A stretch of DNA of 64,000 nt from an uncultured Gammaproteobacteria bacterium (lineage in GTDB: Bacteria > Pseudomonadota > Gammaproteobacteria > Arenicellales > JAANXG01). Shown here one piece after another: positions 27,511 through 36,005 of the stretch (position 1 is its first letter; every line of letters starts with the position of its first letter). The position numbers were made by a program, and so were the translations under genes. The stretch spans positions 88,503-152,502 of the forward strand of contig CAMYKK010000003.1 of assembly GCA_947258975.1 (NCBI GenBank), given 5' to 3'. The notes below the pieces were generated by a model. That model had not been told where the DNA came from, made no database searches, and worked only from the letters and a program-made list of their open reading frames with translations.

Positions 27511-27972
27511 TCACTCGTTGGCCATAATCCACAGTTGACACCCAGAACGGCTGGTGACCGCCCAATGTGGCATCGTCTTACCCTTGGTTTCGGCCAGGTC
27601 CTGCGCGTAGCGCAACATCACGTCCGGGGGTGCCCGCTCATCCTTGCTGAGACGGCTCAAGGCCGAACGAATGGTATCGTGCATCTCGTCGGGCGGGGTT
27701 TCACAGTGCAGGTAAAGCGTGTAGAGGGACCACAGCACGGCTGGAAACCAGCCGATCAAGCTCCCCTGCAAGATCATGCACACGACTCCCGAAACCGGTC
27801 TCCCGAGGGTGAAAAACTGCAGCCAGGGTACCAAAACCGCGAGCAGTACGCGTCCATACAGGGGCATGTCGACATAGCCCTTTGACGCTACGATCTGATT
27901 GATATCGAGGTTCCGGAGCCAGCTTTGGAAGGTGTGTGACAGGGCGCGCATCGGTGCAATCGACAATGGCAT
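27511..27972 (-). CDS. Pmp3/YqaE-like membrane protein
   Basis: A 153-residue protein whose middle (residues about 38-85, 'GRVLLAVLVPWLQFFTLGRP' and 'LIGWFPAVLWSLYTLYLH') resembles the two-helix proteolipid YqaE/Pmp3 (UPF0057) family, members of which modulate membrane potential. The C-terminal 65 residues are soluble (DEMHDTIRSALSRLSKDE). It is 31 bp upstream of mamN on the same strand, so cotranscribed. Link to magnetosomes is inferred from this operon. Start uncertain: ATG at 27972 or 27951, neither with a strong ribosome site. Confidence 0.65.
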   Translation of the reverse strand: MPLSIAPMRALSHTFQSWLRNLDINQIVASKGYVDMPLYGRVLLAVLVPWLQFFTLGRPVSGVVCMILQGSLIGWFPAVLWSLYTLYLHCETPPDEMHDTIRSALSRLSKDERAPPDVMLRYAQDLAETKGKTMPHWAVTSRSGCQLWIMANE

Positions 27973-28106
27973 TGAACTACGTTGGCAGAATTAAAATGGT
28001 CATGGTGCGGCAAGTTTAGGTTGAATCGGGCGATACATGGTGAAAATGACAAAAGGCCTCTATTCTTTAAGATTAAATATAGCACCCATCATCGCGGGAG
28101 GGTGGT

Positions 28107-29291
28107 ATGCGTGTCATTTTGTATCTTGGAAAAGGAGGTGTGGGCAAGACTACCGTCGCGGCGTCGACGGCGTTGCGCAGTGCCGAATTAGGATACAAGA
28201 CCTTAGTTGCCAGCACCGACATAGCGCACAGTCTCGCCGATTCACTGGATGTTCCGCTGAGCGCGGAACCTACTCAGGTTACTTCCAGACTGTGGGCGCA
28301 GGAGATCAATGTGGTTGCCGATATACACAACCACTGGGGGACCCTGCAAAGTTATATTTCCGGAATCATCCGCAATAGCGGCGCGATCAATAACGTCGTT
28401 GCGGACGAATTATCGTCATTTCCGGGGATTGAAGAGATCGTCAGCCTGCTGCATATCAATAAACAGGCCAGGGAGTGCAACTTTGACCGGGTCGTCATCG
28501 ATGCCGCCCCCACCGGGGAAACGATTCGTTTGTTGACCATGCCGGATACGTTCCGCTGGTATACCGGACACCTGATGCGATTTCGCGGCGGTTTCGCTAA
28601 GGTGTTGCAACCCTTTGCGCGTAGATTGCTGCAGAGTCCGGCGCATTTAATGGAAAACCTGGATAGATTGGATAAAGCCACTGCCGAGTTGAGGAGTACA
28701 TTGAGTGATCCGGAGATCAGCAGTTATCGCCTGGTCTTACAGCCGGAGAAGATGGTGATTCGAGAAGCGGAACGGGCCGTTAGTTATCTGGGCCTGTTCA
28801 ATTATCCGGTGGACCTCATTGTCGTTAATCGCGTGCTGTCAGAGGCGGACGAAGAGGGGGAGTTTTACCGGCGTCGGCGTTTTCTGCAAGCTGGTAATCT
28901 GGAAATGATCGAGAACAACTTCTCCCCACTGCCAATATGGCGCGCACCATATTATCCTGACGAAGTCGTAGGGCTTGCAGCGCTCTCCCGCCTTGCCGAG
29001 GACTGTTTTGGCGACGAGGACCCGGGGCAGATTTTCTATCGGGGTACTTTGCAGGAGATCAAAGATATGGAGAACGGGTGTTACCAGCTGCGCCTGCCGT
29101 TGCCCTTTATCTCCAGGGAAAACGTGAATTTGCGAAAACGTGGAGACGAACTATTCATTACCATCGGCAATTTCAAGCGTGAGATGATCCTGCCAAACGT
29201 GCTGGCAAAGCGAAAAGCGGCCGGTGGGTGTATCAGAGACTCGATATTGGAGATCGATTTCGTGCCGCCGGATAAGGCGGGCACCGCTTAG
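28107..29291 (+). CDS. ArsA/Get3-like ATPase with C-terminal HSP20-like domain
   Basis: A 394-residue P-loop ATPase of the ArsA/TRC40 family. Walker A deviant 'GKGGVGKTTVAAS' (residues 8-20), switch I 'STDIAHSLADSLDVPL' (canonical D-P-A-H is D-I-A-H), and switch II 'VVIDAAPTGETIRLL'. The last 70 residues (YQLRLPLPFISRENVNLRKR...LFITIGNFKRE) are the ArsA_HSP20 domain. Family roles are oxyanion efflux or, for Get3/TRC40, delivery of tail-anchored membrane proteins. No arsB or arsR is nearby, so arsenite export is unlikely. A strong GGGAGGG site precedes the ATG. It diverges from the YqaE-like/mamN operon and is followed by a GTPase 131 bp on. Confidence 0.85.
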   Translation: MRVILYLGKGGVGKTTVAASTALRSAELGYKTLVASTDIAHSLADSLDVPLSAEPTQVTSRLWAQEINVVADIHNHWGTLQSYISGIIRNSGAINNVVADELSSFPGIEEIVSLLHINKQARECNFDRVVIDAAPTGETIRLLTMPDTFRWYTGHLMRFRGGFAKVLQPFARRLLQSPAHLMENLDRLDKATAELRSTLSDPEISSYRLVLQPEKMVIREAERAVSYLGLFNYPVDLIVVNRVLSEADEEGEFYRRRRFLQAGNLEMIENNFSPLPIWRAPYYPDEVVGLAALSRLAEDCFGDEDPGQIFYRGTLQEIKDMENGCYQLRLPLPFISRENVNLRKRGDELFITIGNFKREMILPNVLAKRKAAGGCIRDSILEIDFVPPDKAGTA

Positions 29292-29422
29292 TTTTTTTCG
29301 TTTCACGCCGCTCGGGATCGTTTTCATATGCGCTAGAAACCAACGGACTTATCCGCCACCCTGGATGAAAGAGTACCCACGGAATTGAACGGCTTGAGTG
29401 TGTGCAAATAGGTCACGGTGTG

Positions 29423-31051
29423 ATGCCAAATTCCCATACAGAGATCATCGCACAGATAGTGGGCTGGTTCGCCAGGTTGCAGGCCGCCGGATGGTCAATC
29501 CCCGGGGTTCATAAAAATTCAGATTTCTGCGCGCAGGTCACACCGTCAGACTGGTTTGCGCAAACGCAATCACGGCCACTTGTAGTCGCGTTTATCGGCG
29601 GCACCGGGGTCGGGAAAAGCAGTCTGCTCAATCGCCTCGCGGGAGAGAATATCGCCGTGGTGGGTGAGCAGCGTCCAACCTCGCGTGAGGTTACGTTATT
29701 CGTACACGAGTCCGTTGCTTTGGCCAGTTTACCGCCAAAACTGCAGTCCAAGGATATCCGCGTTGATCGTCACCATAATTCGGACTGGCGCAATGTGGTT
29801 TGGATCGATACCGCAGATATAGACAGCACCGAGACCGGGAATCGTGCGGTCACGACCGCTTGTTTGCACTACGTAGACTTGGTCATTTATGTCGTGAGTC
29901 CAGAGCGATACGGAGACGCCGCAGGACTCGAGTATTTGTTCGAGCATCGGCACCGGCATGGCTGGCTGTTTGTCATGAATCACTGGGATGATGGCGCCGA
30001 GTGTCAGTACGAAGGCTTTGTACGTGCATTAAACATGGCCGGTTTTGAGCAACCAGTGGTGTTACGTACCTGCACATCGCAATCCGTGGCTCCGGCACAA
30101 GCAGCTGATTTTGAGCGGATTCTGTTATTGATTCGCAAGCTGGCCGATGCCAACGCTCAAAGTACGCTTGAAGACTTAGGTGTTGTGGTGAGATTGCGTG
30201 AATTACACGCTGTGTTGGAAAAGGCGATGACACGGTTGGGCCGCGATGAGCTGTGGGAAGAACTGCTCGAACAATGGGGCTCGGACTGGCGACAAGCATG
30301 TCGCGATATTGCAAAGGCCCGGGAATTTTCGGCGCGTGAACTAGCGGGCAGAATAGCCGTGCAGTTTGACGACGCGCGCCGAGGAAGGCTCGCCCGCATG
30401 TCGCCGCATGGCTTGTTCGGGCCGCAGTGGAATAGTGACGGAGCGGAAACCGGTGTGTTCGGGGAACTCACGGATATGAGCCAGGATTTATGGGACGGCG
30501 GTTCTCAGCAGCGGCTGATAAGTACCCTGGATCAGTTGACGGTGAACGGGAACGAAAATGGGGCATGTACTAAACGGTTGCGATCCGCGTTGCAGGTGGT
30601 GATCGATCGCGCGCCGGAGGTGGTGGTGAGTCACTTAGAGGCATCCTTGCGCCAGGCGCTCCTGCGCCCCGAGAGGCGGTTTCAAGATGATGGAACAGGA
30701 CAGACCAATGTTCCGGGCGGCTTATTACGAAGTGTCGCCCGGGTCATTCCGTTGCTGGCCCACCGCCCGTTGAGCAGCGCGGTGAGAGCCTCGACCCTGG
30801 CTGGCGCGCGGTCAGGAATGCAGCGCGGACTGGCGGCGCTCGAGGCGGAACTAAAGACCGCTGCCGCGACGATATTGGACGAGCGGCAAGAGTTATATGC
30901 ACAGGCGCAGGCACTGAGCAAACGGATTAAACCAAGAATTGCTGCACAGTCCCCTGCCGGTCGTGCAGAAATCGCACAGCTGGTGTGCGCTGACGGGCAA
31001 ACTCGCCTGCGTAGCGGACCATCAGGAATAAAGGCGGCGCCAGAAAAGTGA
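29423..31051 (+). CDS. Large GTPase, paralogue of the 59686-61242 gene
   Basis: A 542-residue TRAFAC-type GTPase. G1 'GGTGVGKSSLLN' (59-70), 'RPTSREVTLFVHES', G3 'DTADID', and G4 'NHWD'. The G domain is closely alike to that of the gene at 59686-61242, with G1 at the same residue number, but here the C-terminal two-helix membrane anchor of that protein is absent; only a helical tail with a 'LLRSVARVIPLLAHRPL' amphipathic stretch remains. Function unknown; relatives belong to the YfjP/dynamin-like group of membrane-associated GTPases. The ATG at 29423 is preferred to a GTG at 29402. It follows the ArsA-like ATPase in the same direction. Confidence 0.8.
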   Translation: MPNSHTEIIAQIVGWFARLQAAGWSIPGVHKNSDFCAQVTPSDWFAQTQSRPLVVAFIGGTGVGKSSLLNRLAGENIAVVGEQRPTSREVTLFVHESVALASLPPKLQSKDIRVDRHHNSDWRNVVWIDTADIDSTETGNRAVTTACLHYVDLVIYVVSPERYGDAAGLEYLFEHRHRHGWLFVMNHWDDGAECQYEGFVRALNMAGFEQPVVLRTCTSQSVAPAQAADFERILLLIRKLADANAQSTLEDLGVVVRLRELHAVLEKAMTRLGRDELWEELLEQWGSDWRQACRDIAKAREFSARELAGRIAVQFDDARRGRLARMSPHGLFGPQWNSDGAETGVFGELTDMSQDLWDGGSQQRLISTLDQLTVNGNENGACTKRLRSALQVVIDRAPEVVVSHLEASLRQALLRPERRFQDDGTGQTNVPGGLLRSVARVIPLLAHRPLSSAVRASTLAGARSGMQRGLAALEAELKTAAATILDERQELYAQAQALSKRIKPRIAAQSPAGRAEIAQLVCADGQTRLRSGPSGIKAAPEK

Positions 31052-31251
31052 CGCCAGAGCCGTGAGTCTGCCCGTCCGCTTCCGATGCCCGCAAGATAGA
31101 TGGCGGGGGATCGAGTGGATTAGCCCGCTGCTATCTTGCTACCCTGGGGAATAGCCCACATTTCTCACCAGGTGGCGCCAAACTCCGAGTACACGGTGAT
31201 ACTTGAGGCATTGTGCCGAAATGGCGAATAACAAGGTGTTACGACAGTTAC

Positions 31252-31440
31252 GCCTATCCCGGCCCTGGCTGGTTCTCGCTCCAGGCGCGACGCTTGTCCC
31301 CGCACTGCGACTACGCGCAGCACAAGCACAGCAGGGGACTCAGCTGCACGAGCCCCTTGTGCCGCGCGTAGTCGCAGTATGCGCCAGCATCCGGGAACCT
31401 AGTGAGATATGCGGGCCAGTTTCGCAACATCCTTGGTCAC
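31252..31440 (+). repeat. MITE-like dispersed repeat, copy C (long hairpin form)
   Basis: This lies in the roughly 400-bp gap between the GTPase and the P-loop gene. It contains 'actgcgactacgcgcagcac' and, inverted about 60 bp later, 'gccgcgcgtagtcgcagt', a long hairpin. It also carries 'tatcccggccctggctgg' and 'gcatccgggaacctagtgag', shared with copies B and H. No gene is supported in 31052-31450. Confidence 0.7.
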
Positions 31441-31450
31441 GAGCGGTTCT

Positions 31451-32404
31451 ATGGCGAAGTTTGACGACATCTTAGACCTGGCAAGGAAATCACTCCCGGT
31501 TGTCTGGCCCCTCCTCCAGCGGCAGATTCTGGGCACGGGCCATGGCCTTCATCGTGCGCTGCCAGGCAAAAGCTTGATCCGCCGAAACGGTCTGCTGTCC
31601 GCTAATGCAGCTCTCGGTATTCTTCTTGCCGCCGGGATGGAAATAGGCCACATCATGTACCGTAAACCCGGACTGCAGGCGTCAATGGAGGCCACGCTAA
31701 GAAAGATGCTGCAGGGGAAGGCCGAGGACGATCTCATACCAAAACAAGCGATGCAGCGAGCCGATGACATCGCGCGCCTGTTCCGTTCCATCAATTGCAA
31801 TCCCGAACGGCTGGCAGTCGACGGCGTCCCGGGCAGCGGCAAGACTTCTCTGGCGAGGGCGTTGGCGGCGCGTCTGGGAATGAAGTGGCAAAGCCTGGAC
31901 CACATGAACGTCGATGTAGAAATGGCGCTGGACGGCGAAAACACCATCTACGAACATCACCGTCTACTCAGGACCCAGCCGCTGGATAAGTTTGACGCGA
32001 TCATTTACATCGACGAACCGGTGACGCGATCAAAACAAAAAGTGTTACAGCGAAAGCGGGGCGGCTACCTGGTCGAGGTCATGGATTACGACCGCATGAA
32101 GCGCATCGGCAAAAAGGCCTTCGAGGTGGCCGATGGGAGAGAGTATGAACTGGCGGGCACTTTCATCAGGGTCAAAATTCGTCCATCTCAGGGATTCAGG
32201 GCGCGGGAGAACGTTTCCCAACAGGTCGCGGCGGACGCTATTGATGGCGGCAAGCTGACGATGGAACAACTCTTGTTCCTGGCCACCGAGAAGAAAGTAC
32301 GCAGTGGATTCAAGGCCTATGTCAACGCCAGCGCATATAACCGGGATGCCCTCTATGGCGTGGCGTCTGCCGCGTATCACTGGTATCGACGTGTGCACAA
32401 GTAA
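31451..32404 (+). CDS. P-loop NTPase / kinase-like protein of unknown role
   Basis: A 317-residue protein with a Walker A 'AVDGVPGSGKTSLARALAAR' (about residues 120-139) in the style of nucleoside/shikimate-type kinases, followed by 'YIDEPVTRSKQKVLQRKRGG'. The N-terminal 100 residues are helical with a hydrophobic stretch (LLSANAALGILLAAGMEIGH). The C-terminal part (LFLATEKKVRSGFKAYVNAS) is unfamiliar. Substrate cannot be predicted. The ATG at 31451 is used; the longer frame from 31409 starts inside repeat C. The next gene begins 16 bp after. Confidence 0.7.
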   Translation: MAKFDDILDLARKSLPVVWPLLQRQILGTGHGLHRALPGKSLIRRNGLLSANAALGILLAAGMEIGHIMYRKPGLQASMEATLRKMLQGKAEDDLIPKQAMQRADDIARLFRSINCNPERLAVDGVPGSGKTSLARALAARLGMKWQSLDHMNVDVEMALDGENTIYEHHRLLRTQPLDKFDAIIYIDEPVTRSKQKVLQRKRGGYLVEVMDYDRMKRIGKKAFEVADGREYELAGTFIRVKIRPSQGFRARENVSQQVAADAIDGGKLTMEQLLFLATEKKVRSGFKAYVNASAYNRDALYGVASAAYHWYRRVHK

Positions 32405-32419
32405 TTACGCCACATCCAC

Positions 32420-32977
32420 GTGGTCTTGAAATCATCCGCAGGGTCGGCACCAAAGAAACCCGGTGTTGTCGATTTCTTGATGCGCCTGGATGCCCGGGTG
32501 TTGGGTTTTGTGGCTTCCCGGCAGTCTTCTGGACTCGAGGCGGTCTGTGGTTGGATCACTCTGTTTGGGGGTGCGCCGGTTTGTTTCCTTGCTTACGCCT
32601 TTGCTTTAACGGTGTTTTGGACCGACTCGGCGCGCGTAATCGTTGCCATTCTCAGCGCAGAACTCATTGCCCTCGCGGTGCTGGTACCGGTGCGTTACGT
32701 GACTCGTCGTCAACGCCCGGATCCCTCCTACCACCCGCCGCGCTTCGTGCCGTGGCATCGGTTTTCGTTTCCCTCCCAGCATGCCGTGCGCGTGTTCTTT
32801 TTGGCGGTGATCTTGGGTGCGTATTGGCCCCGCGCCTTCCCCGGGCTCATTGCCGGGGCCGCGCTCATTGCGTGTACGCGGGTTTGTCTGCGCAGGCACT
32901 ACCTGTCGGACGTCCTTGCAGGATCGCTGCTCGGCGCGCTCCTCGGCGCCGCCGTGGTGTGGGTCCTAAAAATCTAG
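32420..32977 (+). CDS. PAP2-family phosphatase
   Basis: A 185-residue membrane protein of the PAP2 (lipid phosphate phosphatase) superfamily. The three catalytic motifs are visible: 'RYVTRRQRP' (K/RxxxxxxRP), 'PSQHA' (PSGH with Q in place of G) and 'RVCLRRHYLSDVLAG' (RxxxxxHxxxD). Likely acts on isoprenyl or phosphatidyl phosphates at the inner membrane. The start is a GTG at 32420 without a clear ribosome site; ATG at 32480 is the alternative. It ends in a 12-bp convergent overlap with the porin gene. Confidence 0.8.
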   Translation: MVLKSSAGSAPKKPGVVDFLMRLDARVLGFVASRQSSGLEAVCGWITLFGGAPVCFLAYAFALTVFWTDSARVIVAILSAELIALAVLVPVRYVTRRQRPDPSYHPPRFVPWHRFSFPSQHAVRVFFLAVILGAYWPRAFPGLIAGAALIACTRVCLRRHYLSDVLAGSLLGALLGAAVVWVLKI

Positions 32978-34354
32978 CTGACCGCGCACGCCCACTACGG
33001 TGATCGTGGAATCGCCGTTTTCGGCGTCACCGCCATAAGGGTTCCAGATGAACTGGAGGTCCGGACTGATGGTGAGGTGGTCACTGAGCCGCAGGCTATA
33101 ATAGGCCTCGAAGTGCCCTTCCTTTTTTGCCCTCAGACCTTCATTGGCATTCGCGTATTCATCCGATGGAGATACCTGGCCTACAGCCGCCGCGAAGACG
33201 TCGTCCGCTCTGCCCCAGAGGTCCCCAGACAATTGCACCCCGCCGCTCCATGCGTGCTCCAGGGAAAAATCTTCGTCCAGGTCTAGCAGACGCTGATCTG
33301 GATTTGCCCAAGCGTAACGCCCGAAGATCGCAACGTGGTCTGCGAGCTCCTGGTCAAAGCTCAGCCCCCATCCGTAGGTGTCCTCGTCATCCGCCGATGC
33401 GTCCAGCCATTTCCTGTGCGCACGCTTGTCCACCCAGCCGAGGACGCGGTAGTTGCCCGCACGGTCGAGAAGATTTGGTTTTACGTTGACCTGTGCGGAT
33501 AGGAACAAATCGTCGAAGACATCTTCACTATCGGGGTTCGCATCCATGATGAGCAACTGGGCGTCGACGAGCTCGGCCGGTGCCATGCCGAGGTTCACGC
33601 CGAGCGCGTTATCGGGAAACGGCACGGTGGGTGAATTACGGAATATATGCCCCAGGAACTGCGTGGTCTCGTCGTTTGCGTATTCATTCGTGTCCACATA
33701 AACCGTCGCATCGATCTGTCCGATGGTAAGCGTCACGGGCACGCCGGCGTATTGGTGTTCATACCACAGCTCCGTGAGCTCCACGGTGTTGTCGGCGTCG
33801 GCGGCATCCCGGTTGACATTGCTGAACACTTTCAGTCTGTCTTCCACCCCGGCACCGTCGCCGGTTTCAAGATGCAGGAACGCCAGGCCATTGGGCCCGA
33901 GTTTCTTTTCAAATTCCAAGTCTGCCGAATAAGACGCGTCGGTGACGTCGCTCCCAGGGTTTTCAAGCTCGTCTCCATTCGCGTTTTGCGCCGATTGCAA
34001 AACCCCGGTAGCGCCGATACCGATTCTCAGGCCCCCGGTCAGCTCGTGACCCGGAACCCTGTGGAGTAAGTGGGCATCGACATGGCGCTCGACCTCTTTC
34101 TTGGAAAGCGCGTATTCTTCCGCCGTCGCCTCTTGCGCTGGTTCACCCATGAGCCTTTTTTCAAGCTCGGAGATCCTCTCTGCCTGTCGCTGGATGATTT
34201 GTTTCATCTCATTGATTTCCCGCATCAGCTCCTCACGTAGCCCTGAGGCATCGCCCAATGCGTCCGACCAAGGGCCGTTGACCGAAAACGAAAGGGGGGT
34301 AAACGTAAAAACAAACATCGACAATACGGTAGACCAACGCGCGAGTGATGTCAT
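32966..34354 (-). CDS. OprB-like outer membrane porin with N-terminal coiled coil
   Basis: A 462-residue outer-membrane protein: signal peptide (about 1-25), a coiled coil (about 40-70, REINEMKQIIQRQAERISEL), then a beta-barrel with Asp/Asn-rich turns and the C-terminal aromatic residue typical of barrels (RGQLDF). Segments such as 'TLTIGQIDATVYVDTNEYAN' and 'WGLSFDQELADHVAIFGRYA' fit the carbohydrate-selective porin OprB family. The coiled coil may bind peptidoglycan or trimerise. Transported solute unknown. AGGA lies just upstream of the ATG. It stands alone between convergent PAP2 and repeat D. Confidence 0.8.
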   Translation of the reverse strand: MTSLARWSTVLSMFVFTFTPLSFSVNGPWSDALGDASGLREELMREINEMKQIIQRQAERISELEKRLMGEPAQEATAEEYALSKKEVERHVDAHLLHRVPGHELTGGLRIGIGATGVLQSAQNANGDELENPGSDVTDASYSADLEFEKKLGPNGLAFLHLETGDGAGVEDRLKVFSNVNRDAADADNTVELTELWYEHQYAGVPVTLTIGQIDATVYVDTNEYANDETTQFLGHIFRNSPTVPFPDNALGVNLGMAPAELVDAQLLIMDANPDSEDVFDDLFLSAQVNVKPNLLDRAGNYRVLGWVDKRAHRKWLDASADDEDTYGWGLSFDQELADHVAIFGRYAWANPDQRLLDLDEDFSLEHAWSGGVQLSGDLWGRADDVFAAAVGQVSPSDEYANANEGLRAKKEGHFEAYYSLRLSDHLTISPDLQFIWNPYGGDAENGDSTITVVGVRGQLDF

Positions 34355-34632
34355 AATCCTAATTACTTTTTTTCGATTGTCGTTCTTCTCTAGAAAGATA
34401 GACCAGATTCGGGTTTCGGCAATGCGAACAGCAGGCCTGCGCGCCCGCGACCCTAATTTCCACCGTCGCGTGCATTAGTCCGCATTGTCCCCGCGTGCCG
34501 CTGCCAGCTCCGCTAGCCGTCATCCGGGAGAGACCCGCCACTGTCCTTGCCAAGCAACCTGGAGCATGGAATGTCGCCAATTCATGGATGACACGCTGCG
34601 GGCCTTTGCGGCGCGGAGCGTGAATAGGGGCG
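34355..34632. other. Gap upstream of the porin gene
   Basis: About 280 bp before repeat D; it should hold the porin promoter. Minus-strand frames here are Arg-rich shadows. No gene is supported. Confidence 0.4.
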
Positions 34633-34804
34633 GGAATATCCCGGCTTCGGCTCGACTGTGAACGCCTGCCCGTGCGCTTCACGCAACCCATAGCCGGCTA
34701 TGGGTTGGGTTTCAGCGTGGCGTTCTTACCAACCGACACTGCGACTACGCGCGGCACAAGTCTGTGCACCGACTTGCGGAATCCTTGGTGCAAAATCCGG
34801 GTTA
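34633..34804 (+). repeat. MITE-like dispersed repeat, copy D
   Basis: About 170 bp. It has the perfect 18-bp palindrome cccatagccggctatggg (34687-34704), 'gtggcgttcttaccaaccga', 'gactacgcgcggcacaagtc' and the right terminal block 'cggaatccttggtgcaaaat'. It lies just past the 3' end of dmeF, in opposite orientation to copy E at the 5' side of that gene. Confidence 0.85.
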
Positions 34805-34875
34805 GCGGTAGCCCTGGGCGGAGCGTGGGCAGGCCAATGTGCTTGCGGCCCTGCGCTTGTAGCGTCCTTTGAGGC

Positions 34876-35802
34876 TCATGTCAGGCACGGATCGCCCTTG
34901 GCATGATTGACCTCGATGGAGATATGCTCGAGTTGTTGAAAATCCTTTAGCAGTTCCTTGTAGTGTTCGGGCGGTTTGGGGAAATGGGTGACAACGGAAA
35001 TGATCGTGGCGTAGCGGTTGGAGCCCACCTGCCACATATGCAGATCCGTAATGCGATTATCCGCGTCCGCTTCAATGGTTTTCTTTATCGCCGCGATGTC
35101 GTCATCGTCGGCGCTATCGAGCAGTATTCCTGCGGTGTCCTTGATTAGGCCGTAAGACCAGCGGGTAATTAGAATCGCCCCGACGATGCCCATCATCGGG
35201 TCCATCCACACCCATCCAGCCCATTTGCCCAGGGTGAGCGCAATAATCGCCAACAGTGAGGTCAGCGCGTCTGCCACTACGTGTAAATAGGCGGCGCGCA
35301 GATTATGGTCTTCATGATGATGGTCGTGTCCGGGATGATGATGCCCGCGTCCCCCGTGCAGCATGTACGCGCTGACGAGATTTACGATCAGGCCCACTAC
35401 TGCCACGCCGATGGCCTCATTGAATTGAATTTCTACCGGTGCGAAAAAGCGCTGGATTGACTCCAGTGCCATAATGAGGGCGACAATCGCCAACGCTATT
35501 GCACTGGCGAAACCACCCAACACACCGACTTTGCCGGTGCCGAAACTATAACGGGGATTATCTTTGTGACGCCGCGCGTACCAGTATGCGAAAACGGTGA
35601 TGCTCAACGCGGCGGCGTGCGTCCCCATATGCCAGCCGTCAGCCAACAGTGCCATCGAACCGAATACCCACCCGGCGGTAATTTCAAACACCATCATCGT
35701 CACCGTCAGCGCAATCACGTAACGTGTGTTGCGTTCGCCGTGAGTGTCTTCAACATGAAAATGGTGGCTGTGTTGCCACTCCCCCAGATTATGAATATGC
35801 AT
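34876..35802 (-). CDS. dmeF: CDF Co/Ni exporter, DmeF type
   Basis: A 308-residue CDF transporter. The N-terminus has the His motif of DmeF (HIHNLGEWQHSHHFH), and a His-rich loop (HHHPGHDHHHEDH, about 175-187) lies between helices 4 and 5. Transport-site helices: 'LLADGWHMGTHAAALS' (HxxxH) and 'HVVADALTSLLAII' (HxxxD). DmeF exports cobalt and nickel, possibly iron or zinc. It is not a magnetosome CDF: the His-rich loop and N-terminus are absent from MamB/MamM. It stands alone, bracketed by inverted copies of the MITE-like repeat. Confidence 0.88.
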   Translation of the reverse strand: MHIHNLGEWQHSHHFHVEDTHGERNTRYVIALTVTMMVFEITAGWVFGSMALLADGWHMGTHAAALSITVFAYWYARRHKDNPRYSFGTGKVGVLGGFASAIALAIVALIMALESIQRFFAPVEIQFNEAIGVAVVGLIVNLVSAYMLHGGRGHHHPGHDHHHEDHNLRAAYLHVVADALTSLLAIIALTLGKWAGWVWMDPMMGIVGAILITRWSYGLIKDTAGILLDSADDDDIAAIKKTIEADADNRITDLHMWQVGSNRYATIISVVTHFPKPPEHYKELLKDFQQLEHISIEVNHAKGDPCLT

Positions 35803-36005
35803 GGGAACGTTCTGCTTTACGATTGCTTGAGCTATGTGTTTCCTCGCCAGTTTAGCCTACCCGAACTAGATTTGTGTTCACCGTTGGCCGGAAATGCGTA
35901 ATTTTTATGATTGGAAATATAATGAATAACATATTCTGAGAACTTGGTCTGGACTCGCACGGCATTCATTTGCGCGGGCGAGGAACGAGGATCGAAAACT
36001 CATTA

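Noticed and set aside
28107-29291. Arsenite efflux ATPase
   Set aside because: No arsB, arsR, arsC or arsD nearby and switch I lacks canonical residues; only the broad ArsA/Get3 family name is supported.
31203-31475. 90-codon plus-strand frame
   Set aside because: It lies in repeat copy C and shows only repeat-derived residues.
34876-35802. Fourth magnetosome CDF transporter
   Set aside because: The His-rich N-terminus and loop are DmeF traits, and it sits apart from the island; kept as a general metal exporter.
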